Position numbers and translations under genes: made by a program. From Deltaproteobacteria bacterium (GTDB lineage: Bacteria > Bdellovibrionota > UBA1018 > UBA923): a stretch of 33,925 nucleotides of DNA. The notes below the pieces were generated by a model. The model had not been told where the DNA came from. It ran no database searches and saw only the letters and a list, made by a program, of their open reading frames with translations. Location of the stretch: positions 1 to 33,925 of the forward strand of contig JACPKS010000079.1 in assembly GCA_016186905.1 (NCBI GenBank). The letters run 5' to 3'. Below are positions 1 to 7,905 of this stretch, piece by piece (position 1 is the first letter of the stretch; the number at the start of each line of letters is the position of its first letter).

Positions 1-29
1 AATTTTGACGCGGCGCTTTGCCGTTAGTT

Positions 30-44
30 AGCAGCCACCTTATT
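30..44. repeat. Left copy of a 15-bp repeat found inverted at the right end
   Basis: AGCAGCCACCTTATT here is the exact reverse complement of positions 33817-33831. In both places the repeat overlaps the stop codon of the outermost gene, msrBA here and the hydrolase at the other end. Read in the direction of transcription each is a TAA followed by GGTGGCTGCT. A dispersed post-gene repeat or assembly breakpoint is likely; the function is unknown. Confidence 0.7.
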
Positions 45-1077
45 AATCCCGCAGGTAATGGCAGGTGTAGCCGCCGGGGTTTTTCTGCAGGTATTTCTGG
101 TGGTAGTCCTCGGCGTCGAAGAATTTCGTCGCTGGGACGATTTCGGTGACGACGGGATTTTTCCACTTGCCCGACTTATCGACGCGAGCCTTCACCTTCT
201 CGGCGATCTTTTTCTGTGCCTCGTCGTGATAAAAAATCGCCGAACGATATGACGTTCCGCGGTCGTTTCCCTGCCGATTCAATGTCGTCGGGTCGTGCAG
301 CCGAAAAAAATACGCGAGCAAGTCTTCGTAGCTGAGTTTCTTCGGATCGAAAATCACCTGCACCGCTTCGGCGTGCCCGGAGTCTCCGCGGTGAACCTGA
401 TCATACACGGGATGATCCGTAAGCCCGCCCGTATACCCCACGCGCGTTTCGATTACGCCGGGAAGTTTGCGCACGAGCTCTTCCACTCCCCAGAAGCATC
501 CGCCCGCAAGCGTCGCGACGGCTTGGCCGGCCTTGAGCTGGGCCGCCTTCTCGCCTTTTTTTTCAAAAAGCGCCAAATACTTTTCGTAGCCTTCCTCTTT
601 CAGTTTCTCGATCGGGATGAACCGAAGCGCCGCCGAATTAATGCAATAACGCAAGCCCGTCGACGGCGGCCCGTCGTTGAAGACGTGACCAAGATGCGAA
701 TCGGCTGTTTTCGAGCGCACCTCCGTGCGCTTCATGAACGGGACCTTGCGGTCCTCGCGCTCGGCGACGTGCCCCGACTCGATCGGCTTCGAAAAACTGG
801 GCCACCCCGTGCCCGAATCGTATTTATCGAGCGAGCTGAAGAGCGGCTCGCCGGAAACGACGTCGACGTAAATCCCCGCGCGCTTATTGTCCCAGTACTC
901 GTTCTGGAACGGAGGCTCGGTGCCGTCGTCTTGCGTGACGTGGCACTGCTGCGCCGTCAATTTTTTCTCGAGCTCGGCGCGCGTCGGTTTCTTATACTCA
1001 GTCACGTTCTTTCCTCCGGCCTGCGCGGCAAGCGACAGCGTCAATATTGCCGCAACTGTAACGTAGAATTCTTTCAT
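43..1077 (-). CDS. msrBA: Secreted peptide methionine sulfoxide reductase MsrB-MsrA fusion
   Basis: The 344-residue protein joins two reductases that repair oxidised methionine: MsrB acts on the R-sulfoxide and MsrA on the S-sulfoxide. An N-terminal signal peptide (about residues 1-20) places it in the periplasm. The MsrB domain covers about 27-155, with [23 protein letters not shown] and the catalytic Cys145 in RYCINS. The MsrA domain covers about 186-344, with GGCFWGVE (Cys194) and a C-terminal Cys339 that could be its recycling cysteine. The MsrB part lacks the zinc-binding CxxC pairs. The loop that often reads SGCGWPSF reads SGTGWPSF, so the usual resolving cysteine is absent; Cys45, where many family members have tyrosine, might stand in, which is inference. 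Thioredoxin-like partners normally reduce such enzymes; none is in the window. Confidence 0.95.
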   Translation of the reverse strand: MKEFYVTVAAILTLSLAAQAGGKNVTEYKKPTRAELEKKLTAQQCHVTQDDGTEPPFQNEYWDNKRAGIYVDVVSGEPLFSSLDKYDSGTGWPSFSKPIESGHVAEREDRKVPFMKRTEVRSKTADSHLGHVFNDGPPSTGLRYCINSAALRFIPIEKLKEEGYEKYLALFEKKGEKAAQLKAGQAVATLAGGCFWGVEELVRKLPGVIETRVGYTGGLTDHPVYDQVHRGDSGHAEAVQVIFDPKKLSYEDLLAYFFRLHDPTTLNRQGNDRGTSYRSAIFYHDEAQKKIAEKVKARVDKSGKWKNPVVTEIVPATKFFDAEDYHQKYLQKNPGGYTCHYLRD

Positions 1078-1166
1078 TCAAGGCTTTCTCGCTTGTGCGG
1101 GGTAAAATCTTCCAATAGCCTATCTACTTTACAAACAAACTCAAGGATACACGAGGAGGCACCAAC

Positions 1167-1694
1167 ATGAAAAAAACAGGGATTCTGCTCTGTTGCGGGC
1201 TCATGGCGACCATGGCCGCATCGGCGGCGGAAAAAAAGAAACCACTGATCGAAAAGGTCGATCGGGAAGTCAGCGGTCAATCATACGGAATGGCGGGCTG
1301 CGGCCTGGGTTCGATCGTGTTCGGCGATAAGCCGGGCATGGTTCAGATCTTTGCAACGACGACGAACGGCACGTCTGGTAACCAAACGTTCGGCATCAGC
1401 ACGGGCACGTTGAACTGCGACTCGGGCTCGGCGAAGGAAACCGCTTCGCTCTTCGTGCTGACGAACCGCGAAGTTCTCGCGAAAGACATCTCGCGCGGAA
1501 GCGGCGAGACGCTCCAGAACTTCTCGAAGATCCTCGGCTGCGGCGACGCGGCGATGCTCGGCGGGAAACTCCAGAAGAATTATGACGTGATTTTTCCGAA
1601 GGCCACGGTCGCGCCGGCGGACGTCACGAACGCAGTCATCAGCATCATCAACTCCGATCCGCAGCTTGCGAAGAGCTGCGCGAAGGTCGGATAA
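1167..1694 (+). CDS. DUF3015 family secreted protein (first paralog)
   Basis: This 175-residue protein begins with a signal peptide (about 1-20) and is predicted periplasmic or surface exposed. The core (YGMAGCGLGS, ATTNGTSGNQTFGISTGT, then LNC and ILGCGD) matches DUF3015, a family of unknown function seen in deltaproteobacteria-like lineages. Paired cysteines suggest disulfides. The start is supported by a strong GAGGAGG Shine-Dalgarno. It lies 12 bp upstream of a paralog with the same core, indicating tandem duplication and co-transcription. Confidence 0.85.
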   Translation: MKKTGILLCCGLMATMAASAAEKKKPLIEKVDREVSGQSYGMAGCGLGSIVFGDKPGMVQIFATTTNGTSGNQTFGISTGTLNCDSGSAKETASLFVLTNREVLAKDISRGSGETLQNFSKILGCGDAAMLGGKLQKNYDVIFPKATVAPADVTNAVISIINSDPQLAKSCAKVG

Positions 1695-1706
1695 GGGAGA
1701 ACCAAC

Positions 1707-2198
1707 ATGAGAAAATCACTTCTTCTCTCGATCGTCGTTTTGGGAATAATGGGCACCGCGGCGGCGCACGCAAAGAATTACGGCTCCGCGGGCTGCGGAT
1801 TCGGCTCTCAGTTTTTCAGAGACAATACGCAAGTGTCGCAGGTCCTGGCGGCCACGACCAACGGAACTTCCGCGAGCCAGACGTTCGGCATCTCCTCGGG
1901 GACGTCGAACTGTACGGACGACGGCACCGTCGCAATGAACAAGGAATATCCGGTGTTCGTAGAGACGAACCAGATGGCTCTGGCCAACGACATCGCCCGC
2001 GGCGGCGGAGAAACGCTCTCCGCGCTCTCGAAGGTGATGGGCTGCTCGGATCCGGCGCGGCTCAACGGCGCGCTCAAAGCCAACTACAACGGCATCTTCA
2101 CGAAGGAAAACGTGCAAGGCTACAAAGTCGGCACTTCGATTCTCGATGTCGTCAAGAAGGACACGGCGCTTTCGAAAGAATGCAAGTACCGCGGCTGA
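1707..2198 (+). CDS. DUF3015 family secreted protein (second paralog)
   Basis: This 163-residue paralog of the preceding gene has its own signal peptide (about 1-22). It has the same blocks: YGSAGCGFGSQFF, ATTNGTSASQTFGIS and a Cys near KVMGC, plus a C-terminal Cys. It is preceded by GGGAGA. Its 3' end overlaps the DUF4105 gene by 19 bp in another frame, so the three genes probably form one transcript. Function is unknown; the retained cysteines argue for a folded exported domain. Confidence 0.85.
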   Translation: MRKSLLLSIVVLGIMGTAAAHAKNYGSAGCGFGSQFFRDNTQVSQVLAATTNGTSASQTFGISSGTSNCTDDGTVAMNKEYPVFVETNQMALANDIARGGGETLSALSKVMGCSDPARLNGALKANYNGIFTKENVQGYKVGTSILDVVKKDTALSKECKYRG

Positions 2199-4141
2199 TC
2201 GCGGCGGCCTTGCTTCTCAGCGTATTCGGATCGGAGGCCGCCGTTGCGGCTTCCGATCCGGCCTACGCCGACGAACTCGTCCTCAAAGCACGCCAGGAAG
2301 CGCTTCACCTCACCCGCCAGTGGCGCAAGCTCCTCCACTACAAAAAAGACACGAGCAACACCAGCGAAGCCGACGGCGAGGAATTTTTTCTCGCCCGCGA
2401 CGGAAAGACCAATCCGCAAGGCGAGCTCGCCGCGACGATCCGCGGTTTTTTTTCGAAAGCACCGGTCCCCGAGGGAAAGCAGCATCCGCAGTGCCGCTTC
2501 CCCGCCCGCTTCCTTTGGCTGAGCAAGCGCCTGGCCTTCGATCCCACGCGACTTGAGCGCAAGCGTTGCCCGCGTTTCGAGAATTTCCGAGCGAAGATGG
2601 CCGCCAAGTCGGTGACCCTCGTATTTTCGTCGTACTACCTCAACAACCCCGCCTCGGCGTTCGGCCATACTTTTCTGCGCCTGAACAAGTCGAATTCTCC
2701 GATCCAAAGCGAACGCCACGAGCTTCTCGACTACGGAATCAACTACGCCGCGAACGTCACCGTCAAAAACGCTTTGCTCTACGCGATCTACGGCGTCGCA
2801 GGCGTCTTCCAAGGAACCTTCACGAGCCTTCCGTTTTATTACAAGGTCCGCGAGTACAGCGACTACGAGTCGCGCGACTTATGGGAATACGAGCTCGACT
2901 TCACGCCGGAACAGCTCGAACTTCTCGTGGCGCATCTCTGGGAATTGGGCTCGACCTATTTCGATTATTTCTATTTCACCGAGAACTGCTCGTACCATAT
3001 TCTCGGCGCGCTCGAGGCCGCGGCTCCAGAGTATCGCTTCACGGAACGCAATCCTTACGTGGTCATTCCCTCCGACACCGTCCGCGTCGTGGCGAACACG
3101 CCCGGACTCGTTCGTCGCGTGGGCTTTCGTCCGTCGGCACGAACGGTGTTCTGGCACCGCTTACGCGCGCTTTCGAACAACGAGCGCGCGGCGCTTGATA
3201 CGGTGCTCTCCGAGCGCTCGGATGGAAAGACCCTGCCGGCGGCCATCGGCGATCGAGGGCACGCGCGCGTTTTGGACACCGCGATCGACTTCATCGATTA
3301 CCGGTACGGCAAAAAACTTCTACTGGCGGACTCCGAGCCGCGCGACACGCGGCTCCAAGAACCAGAGCCCCACCCCGAAGCCGCCTGGAAACGGAAACTG
3401 CTCTCGGAACGCGCGCACGTGCCGGTCATCGCCGAACCGCTTGCCATCGAGCCGCCATTAAACGAAATGCCGCACGTGGGGCACGCGGCCAGGCGTTTTA
3501 CGCTCATGCCCGGCCACTCCGACCGGCATGGCCCGTTTCTTGGGCTCGGCATGCGGTTCGCGCTGCACGATCTTCTCGATCCCGTTGCGGGTTATCCCGA
3601 ATACGCCCAGATTGAGTTTTTCGGCGGACGGCTGCGCTACAACTTCGATCAGCGCACCGTCTGGCTCGAAGACGCTGCACTCTTTCGCGTGACCTCGCTC
3701 ACGCCGCTTAACCGCTATCACCCGCAGCTCTCGTGGCGGGTGCGCTTGGGCGCCGAAACGATCCGCGATCGCACCTGCGAGGAATGCCTGGCCGGTCTTT
3801 TTGAGCTCGGCGGCGGCGCAACCTGGCGTCCGTCCGAAACCGTTCCCTTTTCAGTCGTCGGAATGCTCGAAGCGGAAGTCGCCGCCGCCCCCCGCTTCGG
3901 CGGCTCGGCCTTCCGGCTCGGGGCGGGGCCGGCACTTCGGTTGAAAAATAATTTCTCGGACAAACTCATCGCCTCCGCGTGGTCGGCCTATCGCGCGTTC
4001 GCGCTGACACGCGTGCGCCAGGGCTACGAATACGGCGCCGAGATCCGCAACGGATTTTCGCGCGACGTCGCCGCAGGGCTCAAGGCCACGCGCTATCCCC
4101 GAACCTGGGAATACGCAGCGGCGTTTTTTTATTATTTCTAG
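2180..4141 (+). CDS. DUF4105 (Lnb N-terminal periplasmic domain) protein with C-terminal barrel-like region
   Basis: This 653-residue protein carries a signal peptide (about 1-24). A DUF4105-type domain (about 100-340) shows FGHTFLRL (His163) and TENCSYH (Cys270), a His/Cys pair conserved in this Lnb-related family and reminiscent of papain/NlpC-type active sites. The C-terminal part (about 430-653) is rich in alternating aromatic segments and ends in ...FFYYF, as expected for an outer-membrane beta-barrel. The start ATG lies inside the previous gene, implying translational coupling. Enzymatic activity is not established; a lipid- or peptidoglycan-directed hydrolase is plausible inference. 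Confidence 0.85.
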   Translation: MQVPRLIAAALLLSVFGSEAAVAASDPAYADELVLKARQEALHLTRQWRKLLHYKKDTSNTSEADGEEFFLARDGKTNPQGELAATIRGFFSKAPVPEGKQHPQCRFPARFLWLSKRLAFDPTRLERKRCPRFENFRAKMAAKSVTLVFSSYYLNNPASAFGHTFLRLNKSNSPIQSERHELLDYGINYAANVTVKNALLYAIYGVAGVFQGTFTSLPFYYKVREYSDYESRDLWEYELDFTPEQLELLVAHLWELGSTYFDYFYFTENCSYHILGALEAAAPEYRFTERNPYVVIPSDTVRVVANTPGLVRRVGFRPSARTVFWHRLRALSNNERAALDTVLSERSDGKTLPAAIGDRGHARVLDTAIDFIDYRYGKKLLLADSEPRDTRLQEPEPHPEAAWKRKLLSERAHVPVIAEPLAIEPPLNEMPHVGHAARRFTLMPGHSDRHGPFLGLGMRFALHDLLDPVAGYPEYAQIEFFGGRLRYNFDQRTVWLEDAALFRVTSLTPLNRYHPQLSWRVRLGAETIRDRTCEECLAGLFELGGGATWRPSETVPFSVVGMLEAEVAAAPRFGGSAFRLGAGPALRLKNNFSDKLIASAWSAYRAFALTRVRQGYEYGAEIRNGFSRDVAAGLKATRYPRTWEYAAAFFYYF

Positions 4142-4145
4142 GTTA

Positions 4146-4409
4146 TCAACCCGTTTTCTTTTTCCGCGCCAAATCGATGAGCTCGATTTCGTACTCCAAT
4201 CTTTCGGTCACCCATTTTTTGAGCAAAGTCTGGTAACTTCGTTCGCCGCGCAACTCGGCGACCCGCTCCAGATTTTTGATGAGTGTGGGCGAAAGCCGGA
4301 TCGAGGTGGGCCTAGAAACATTGAGAAAGCCTGGCACCTCTTCCCAAAGGTCCGGATTTTTTGCATCCCTTTCCAATTTGGCGATCTCACGTTTTGACGG
4401 CTGTCTCAT
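4146..4409 (-). CDS. brnA: BrnA/CopG-type ribbon-helix-helix antitoxin
   Basis: This 87-residue protein is placed as the second gene of a toxin-antitoxin pair. The N-terminal half is charged and includes a WEEVPGF segment; the middle reads RPTSIRLSPTLIKNLERVAELRG, typical of ribbon-helix-helix DNA-binding proteins of the BrnA/CopG antitoxin group. It should neutralise BrnT and repress the operon. The ATG follows the toxin stop by one base (TAACATG) with GGAGAA just upstream, so translation is coupled. It converges on the DUF4105 gene with a 4-bp gap. Confidence 0.85.
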   Translation of the reverse strand: MRQPSKREIAKLERDAKNPDLWEEVPGFLNVSRPTSIRLSPTLIKNLERVAELRGERSYQTLLKKWVTERLEYEIELIDLARKKKTG

Positions 4410-4410
4410 G

Positions 4411-4707
4411 TTAATTTCTCCATCCAGTAATGATTCGAATCAGAGCGATGGATCCGAATGGTGAACGTACGGAAGTCTTCTCTTTAACAAAAAAAATCAA
4501 TGTAAGTGACCGTCCGTTCTTCGTGCGTCCCTCAAGTCTAAACGTTTCTTCTTTTCGATGTGGGTACTTTTTGTTTCGACAAACCCGAGGCGAATTAAAG
4601 AAACACTCTTCCGCCTCCCAAAAACTAATCGACCGCATTGCGAGCTTATCCAAATTATATTCATCCCACTCGAACTCCAGTGCCCTGAACTTCAATGGCT
4701 GCACCAT
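4411..4707 (-). CDS. brnT: BrnT family ribonuclease toxin
   Basis: The 98-residue protein has the BrnT signature: FEWDEYNLDKL near residue 12, SFWEAEECFFNSPR, then REE-FRLEGRTKNGRSLTLIFF and a C-terminal R-I-I rich strand. BrnT toxins are RelE-fold endoribonucleases held inactive by BrnA. Longer reading is possible upstream, but the ATG at 4707 is chosen because GGAGGAAGG sits just before it and TATAAT lies in the would-be coding extension. Toxin-before-antitoxin order is canonical for brnTA. Local base composition is more AT-rich than the neighbours, consistent with horizontal acquisition. Confidence 0.87.
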   Translation of the reverse strand: MVQPLKFRALEFEWDEYNLDKLAMRSISFWEAEECFFNSPRVCRNKKYPHRKEETFRLEGRTKNGRSLTLIFFVKEKTSVRSPFGSIALIRIITGWRN

Positions 4708-4722
4708 GCAACCTTCCTCCCT

Positions 4723-4776
4723 ATTATAAAATATGTAGCTACAAAAACAACGTTTTAAGTCGGTTTTGTAGCTACA
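4723..4776 (-). promoter_or_regulatory. brnTA promoter with two palindromic operators
   Basis: On the minus strand TATAAT (4723-4728) is preceded by a TTGTTT-like -35 about 16 bp upstream. Two identical 10-bp palindromes TGTAGCTACA lie at 4734-4743 and 4767-4776, 33 bp apart centre to centre (about three helical turns). They bracket the -35 region. This is the expected arrangement for cooperative autorepression by a ribbon-helix-helix antitoxin. Confidence 0.75.
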
Positions 4777-4855
4777 CTCTAAAACATTGAATTTATGGGC
4801 AGGAATCCGCCCCGACTGGAGCGCAGAATGCAAAATTCGATCCCGAGATCAGATA

Positions 4856-5326
4856 TTACGAGGACTGGGCGGCGTCGGCCTTCCGAATGTAAACGACCTT
4901 CTCGACCGCCGCGTGCACGACGCCTTCCGCGTCTTTGAGCTCGACGAGATACTTGCGGTCGACCGAAGGCTCGGTTTCAAGTACCGCTCGAATCGCGTCG
5001 ATCTCGGCATCGTCTAAGCTGAAGCGCGCATACAACGTGCCTTTTCCGGGCTTCTTAAACCGAATCGCCGCGGCCTTGTCCCAAACCACGTACTTGGGCC
5101 CCAGAATCTGGATGAGCATGATCATGTAAAACGGATCGACCGAAGCGTAGAGGCTTCCGCCGAAAATCGTGCCGACGTAGTTGCGCGTGCGCCGCGAGAG
5201 CGGAAGCTCCACGCGCACTTCCTTCCAGTCGCGTGCGATGTAAGTCACCTTCGCGCCCGTGCCCGCGTAACAGGGGAAGAACTTGAAGTACCATCTCATG
5301 AATGCCGTATTCAGCGATTCAGGCAT
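4856..5326 (-). CDS. DUF4442 hotdog-fold thioesterase-like protein
   Basis: The 156-residue protein matches the DUF4442 group of hotdog-fold proteins, which resemble acyl-CoA thioesterases. Visible features are an N-terminal helix (FMRWYFKFFPCYAGTG), the block RTRNYVGTIFGGSLYASVDPF where the hotdog central helix begins, and the strand KAAAIRFKKPGKGTL. No signal peptide is seen, so it is probably cytoplasmic. Substrate cannot be told from sequence. The next gene on this strand lies upstream with only 15 bp between them, so the two may be co-transcribed. Confidence 0.8.
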   Translation of the reverse strand: MPESLNTAFMRWYFKFFPCYAGTGAKVTYIARDWKEVRVELPLSRRTRNYVGTIFGGSLYASVDPFYMIMLIQILGPKYVVWDKAAAIRFKKPGKGTLYARFSLDDAEIDAIRAVLETEPSVDRKYLVELKDAEGVVHAAVEKVVYIRKADAAQSS

Positions 5327-5341
5327 GAAAAACTGAGGCGC

Positions 5342-6529
5342 TCACCGGCAGGCGAAGCCGGCTTGGCTGCACCCGGTGTTGTATGCGTAGTGCGTGGGCT
5401 GTTGATTGGCGGGCTTCCACGGCTGCACGAAACTCACGTTCACCTTGACGTACCTGTATCCGTCGAGCTGTTTCTTGCCCGACGGCGTCTGGTACTCGGC
5501 CTTGAGCTTCTCCTTGCCGTCGACGATCTCGTACGGGCACGGCCCAGACGTGCCGTCGCCGTTGGCGCCATTCGAAATCACGGTGGCGTCGCTGACCTTT
5601 CCCGCGAACTCCGGCGGCAGCAACTTCGGCAAGACGTTGCTTTTCACGTCCTCGGCGCGCGCCTTGGAGAGGTCGAGAAAACCTTTTTTGCAATATTTCT
5701 TCTCGGCCTCACCCGTGTTGTTCAAGCTGCTCGCCGAGCTGTTGACGGTGATCTTGTCGATCTTCGCGCCATTGGCCTTGGCGGTCTCGATGCATTTCTT
5801 GAAATCCGCGTCGCTGCCCAGTTTGGAAAGATCGGTATCGGAGGCGTTATCTTCGTACATGACCGAAAGGTTGCTCCCGCACGGAGGATGAAGAACGGCG
5901 AGGTACTGCGAGCCCTTGTCGGCGGTCACTTCGACCGGACAGTACCTCATCGAGCCAATGACGCTTTCCCCGTCTTGCGTGAATTTTTTCTGGAATTTCT
6001 TGGCCTTTTCTTCGGCGTCGGTCATCTTGGCCGGGCCTTCGGGCGAGTCCTTGAATTTTTTCCACGCGTCGGCGGCGCTCGTTCCGGCATTTTTCGACGG
6101 GTCGAACTCGTAGTACGGAAACGTCGTCACGTACGAGCTCATCGAGACTTTCACCCCGTTCTGGCAGTTGAATTTATATTGATGCTCGAGCATGCCGTCG
6201 ACGAGCCGGCCGGTAAGTTTCTGGTATCCGGGTGAACCCTTCGGGATCGAGGCAAACGCCTTGCGTGCCGCGCGAAATCCGCTGGCGTCCGAGGGATCCG
6301 ATTCCAGCTTTTTCAGGAATTCCTCGCGCGTGGCCATTTTCTTTTCCTCGCGGCCCGCGCACGAGTTCGTCACCGCGTCGATCATTCCGCAACGGTCTTT
6401 ATTGAGGTTTCCGACTTTATCGAAGCTGTCATCGCTCGCGGGGCTCACGCACGACGCCGAGTCGCCGGCATAAGACGCGCCGGCGGCGGAAATGAACAGG
6501 ACGGCTGCAAAAAAAGCACGCGACCTCAT
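5342..6529 (-). CDS. Secreted protein with a possible OmpA-like segment
   Basis: The protein has 395 residues with a clear signal peptide (about 1-22, ending ASYAGDS). The start at 6529 is favoured over an in-frame ATG 96 bp upstream because AAGGAAG precedes it and it begins directly with the signal sequence. I do not recognise the N-terminal two thirds, which contain several cysteines suggesting disulfides. Near residues 260-310 the pattern ITVNSSAS...NTG...DLSKARAEDV resembles the OmpA C-terminal peptidoglycan-binding core, but key residues differ. It is divergent from the membrane protein at 6618 across an 88-bp spacer. Confidence 0.7.
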   Translation of the reverse strand: MRSRAFFAAVLFISAAGASYAGDSASCVSPASDDSFDKVGNLNKDRCGMIDAVTNSCAGREEKKMATREEFLKKLESDPSDASGFRAARKAFASIPKGSPGYQKLTGRLVDGMLEHQYKFNCQNGVKVSMSSYVTTFPYYEFDPSKNAGTSAADAWKKFKDSPEGPAKMTDAEEKAKKFQKKFTQDGESVIGSMRYCPVEVTADKGSQYLAVLHPPCGSNLSVMYEDNASDTDLSKLGSDADFKKCIETAKANGAKIDKITVNSSASSLNNTGEAEKKYCKKGFLDLSKARAEDVKSNVLPKLLPPEFAGKVSDATVISNGANGDGTSGPCPYEIVDGKEKLKAEYQTPSGKKQLDGYRYVKVNVSFVQPWKPANQQPTHYAYNTGCSQAGFACR

Positions 6530-6617
6530 CTTCCTTATCTTACCAGAAAAAGACGCCGGGTTGTAATCCCGAGGAAATGCTCTATTCTTAAATGGAAATT
6601 TCACCAAGGAGGGTTCG

Positions 6618-7058
6618 ATGAGCAAGAAGCGATTCTGGTGGTCTGTCGCAGCGGTCTGGATCGTGATGATGGTTACGGACTGGTTTTTTCACGGCGTTTG
6701 GATGCAGTCGTGGTACCAGCAGACGGCGCAGTTCTGGCGCCCGCAGGATGAAATGCGGAAGATGATGTGGTGGATGTGGTTCGGCCAGGCGGTCTGGTCT
6801 TGGGCGTTCGTGTGGATCTATTCCCACGGCATCAACAAAGACAATCAGTGGGCGCAGGCGTTTCGCTACGCGATCGCGATCCTGCTGGTCTCGAAGGTCC
6901 CGCAGAACATGGAAATGTGGGCCGTCGTTCCTTACCCGGGCGAGCTCGTCGCGCGTTGGCTCATGATCGCGATCGTCCAGGCGTTCATCGCGGCGTTCGT
7001 GATGACGTGGACGTTTAAGCCGATGGAAATGTGGTCGGGCAGCGGCGCGGCCAAATAG
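6618..7058 (+). CDS. Four-helix integral membrane protein of unknown function
   Basis: The 146-residue protein is dominated by four hydrophobic, tryptophan-rich segments at about 5-24, 48-68, 80-98 and 108-130. Met-Trp runs such as MMWWMWFGQ are unusual. No catalytic motif is seen. It starts after an AAGGAGGG Shine-Dalgarno. The next gene is the broken mtfA. I cannot assign a family; inner-membrane location is the only safe inference. Confidence 0.7.
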   Translation: MSKKRFWWSVAAVWIVMMVTDWFFHGVWMQSWYQQTAQFWRPQDEMRKMMWWMWFGQAVWSWAFVWIYSHGINKDNQWAQAFRYAIAILLVSKVPQNMEMWAVVPYPGELVARWLMIAIVQAFIAAFVMTWTFKPMEMWSGSGAAK

Positions 7059-7064
7059 CGTAAG

Positions 7065-7124
7065 CGCGCGACCGGCGTTTGAGGTGGTGAGCAGCAAACT
7101 TTCGCCGAGAATGGCGGTCGCGCG
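7065..7124. repeat. Intergenic inverted repeat between the membrane protein and mtfA
   Basis: CGCGCGACCG at 7065-7074 is the reverse complement of CGGTCGCGCG at 7115-7124. The 40-bp loop can form further pairing (GCG/CGC and GTTTG/CAAAC). It sits just after the membrane protein stop and could act as a transcript-end structure, but there is no T-run. Confidence 0.4.
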
Positions 7125-7132
7125 AAACTTCC

Positions 7133-7867
7133 ATGGTCTTCGGATGGCTTAGAGCCTTTCAGCGAAACCGGATCGGCCGAAAACCCGTCCCAAAGGAATG
7201 GATCGAGCACCTCGAGCGCAACGTCCCTTTTTTCAAAACGCTGAAAAAAAAACACCGCGCCGATTTTCTCAAAAAGCTCAACGTCTTCGTGCGGGAAAAA
7301 GAATTCATCGCGGCCGGAGGCGCCGAGATCACCGACGAGGTGAAGGTCGTCATCGCCGCCGCGGCCGTGCGCTTGATCCTGGGCCTGGATCTTTCGTATT
7401 ACGACCGGCTCACCGAGATCGTCGTCTATCCGAGCCATTACCTCTGGCCCGAGTCGGAAGGACCGGTCTTCGGCGAAGTCACGAACTGGATCGTGGTCGT
7501 GCTCTCGTGGGAAGCGGTGGTTGAGGGCTTGAACGATCCCGACGCGGAATACGGCGACACTGCTACCCACGAGTTCGCGCACGTGCTCGACCGCGCGGCG
7601 GGGCCGTTTGACGGAACGCCGCACCTGCACGATGCATCCCACTATAAGCAGTGGGCAAGAGTCATGACCAGGCATCTGACCCGCCTTCGGCAGGGACGGC
7701 GCACTGAGATTGAGGTTCTTGACGAATACGGCTAACTCAACGAACCGGAATTTTTCGCGGTGGCCACTGAAGCGTTCTTCGATCGGCCAGCGCTCATGCG
7801 CGAAAATCTCGGGGATCTCTACCGGGAACTCAAGCGGTTTTACCGCCTGGATCCGGATAAGCTTTGA
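7133..7867 (+). pseudogene. mtfA: MtfA-type zinc peptidase interrupted by an in-frame TAA
   Basis: Codons 1-200 encode most of an MtfA (Mlc titration factor A, formerly DUF980) peptidase: NVPFFKTL, GGAEITDEVKVVIAAAA, YPSHYL, VLSWEAV and the zinc site THEFAH. A TAA at 7733-7735 stops translation. The same frame then continues for 43 codons to TGA at 7865-7867 and reads NEPEFFAVATEAFF then YRELKRFYRLDP, the family's conserved C-terminus. The Glu in VATEAFF is the third zinc ligand in characterised MtfA proteins, so the truncated product would lack it. Only one codon appears altered and there is no frameshift, so decay is recent, or this is a sequencing error or readthrough. No strong Shine-Dalgarno is visible. 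Confidence 0.85.
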
Positions 7868-7905
7868 CCCCGCGGCGCGGGGCGCGCGTAACGAGATCCA
7901 GGGGC

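Noticed and set aside
295..1170. 291-codon plus-strand frame
   Set aside because: Antisense to msrBA; composition typical of a shadow frame.
5363..6235. 290-codon plus-strand frame
   Set aside because: Antisense to the secreted protein at 5342-6529, which has a signal peptide and Shine-Dalgarno.
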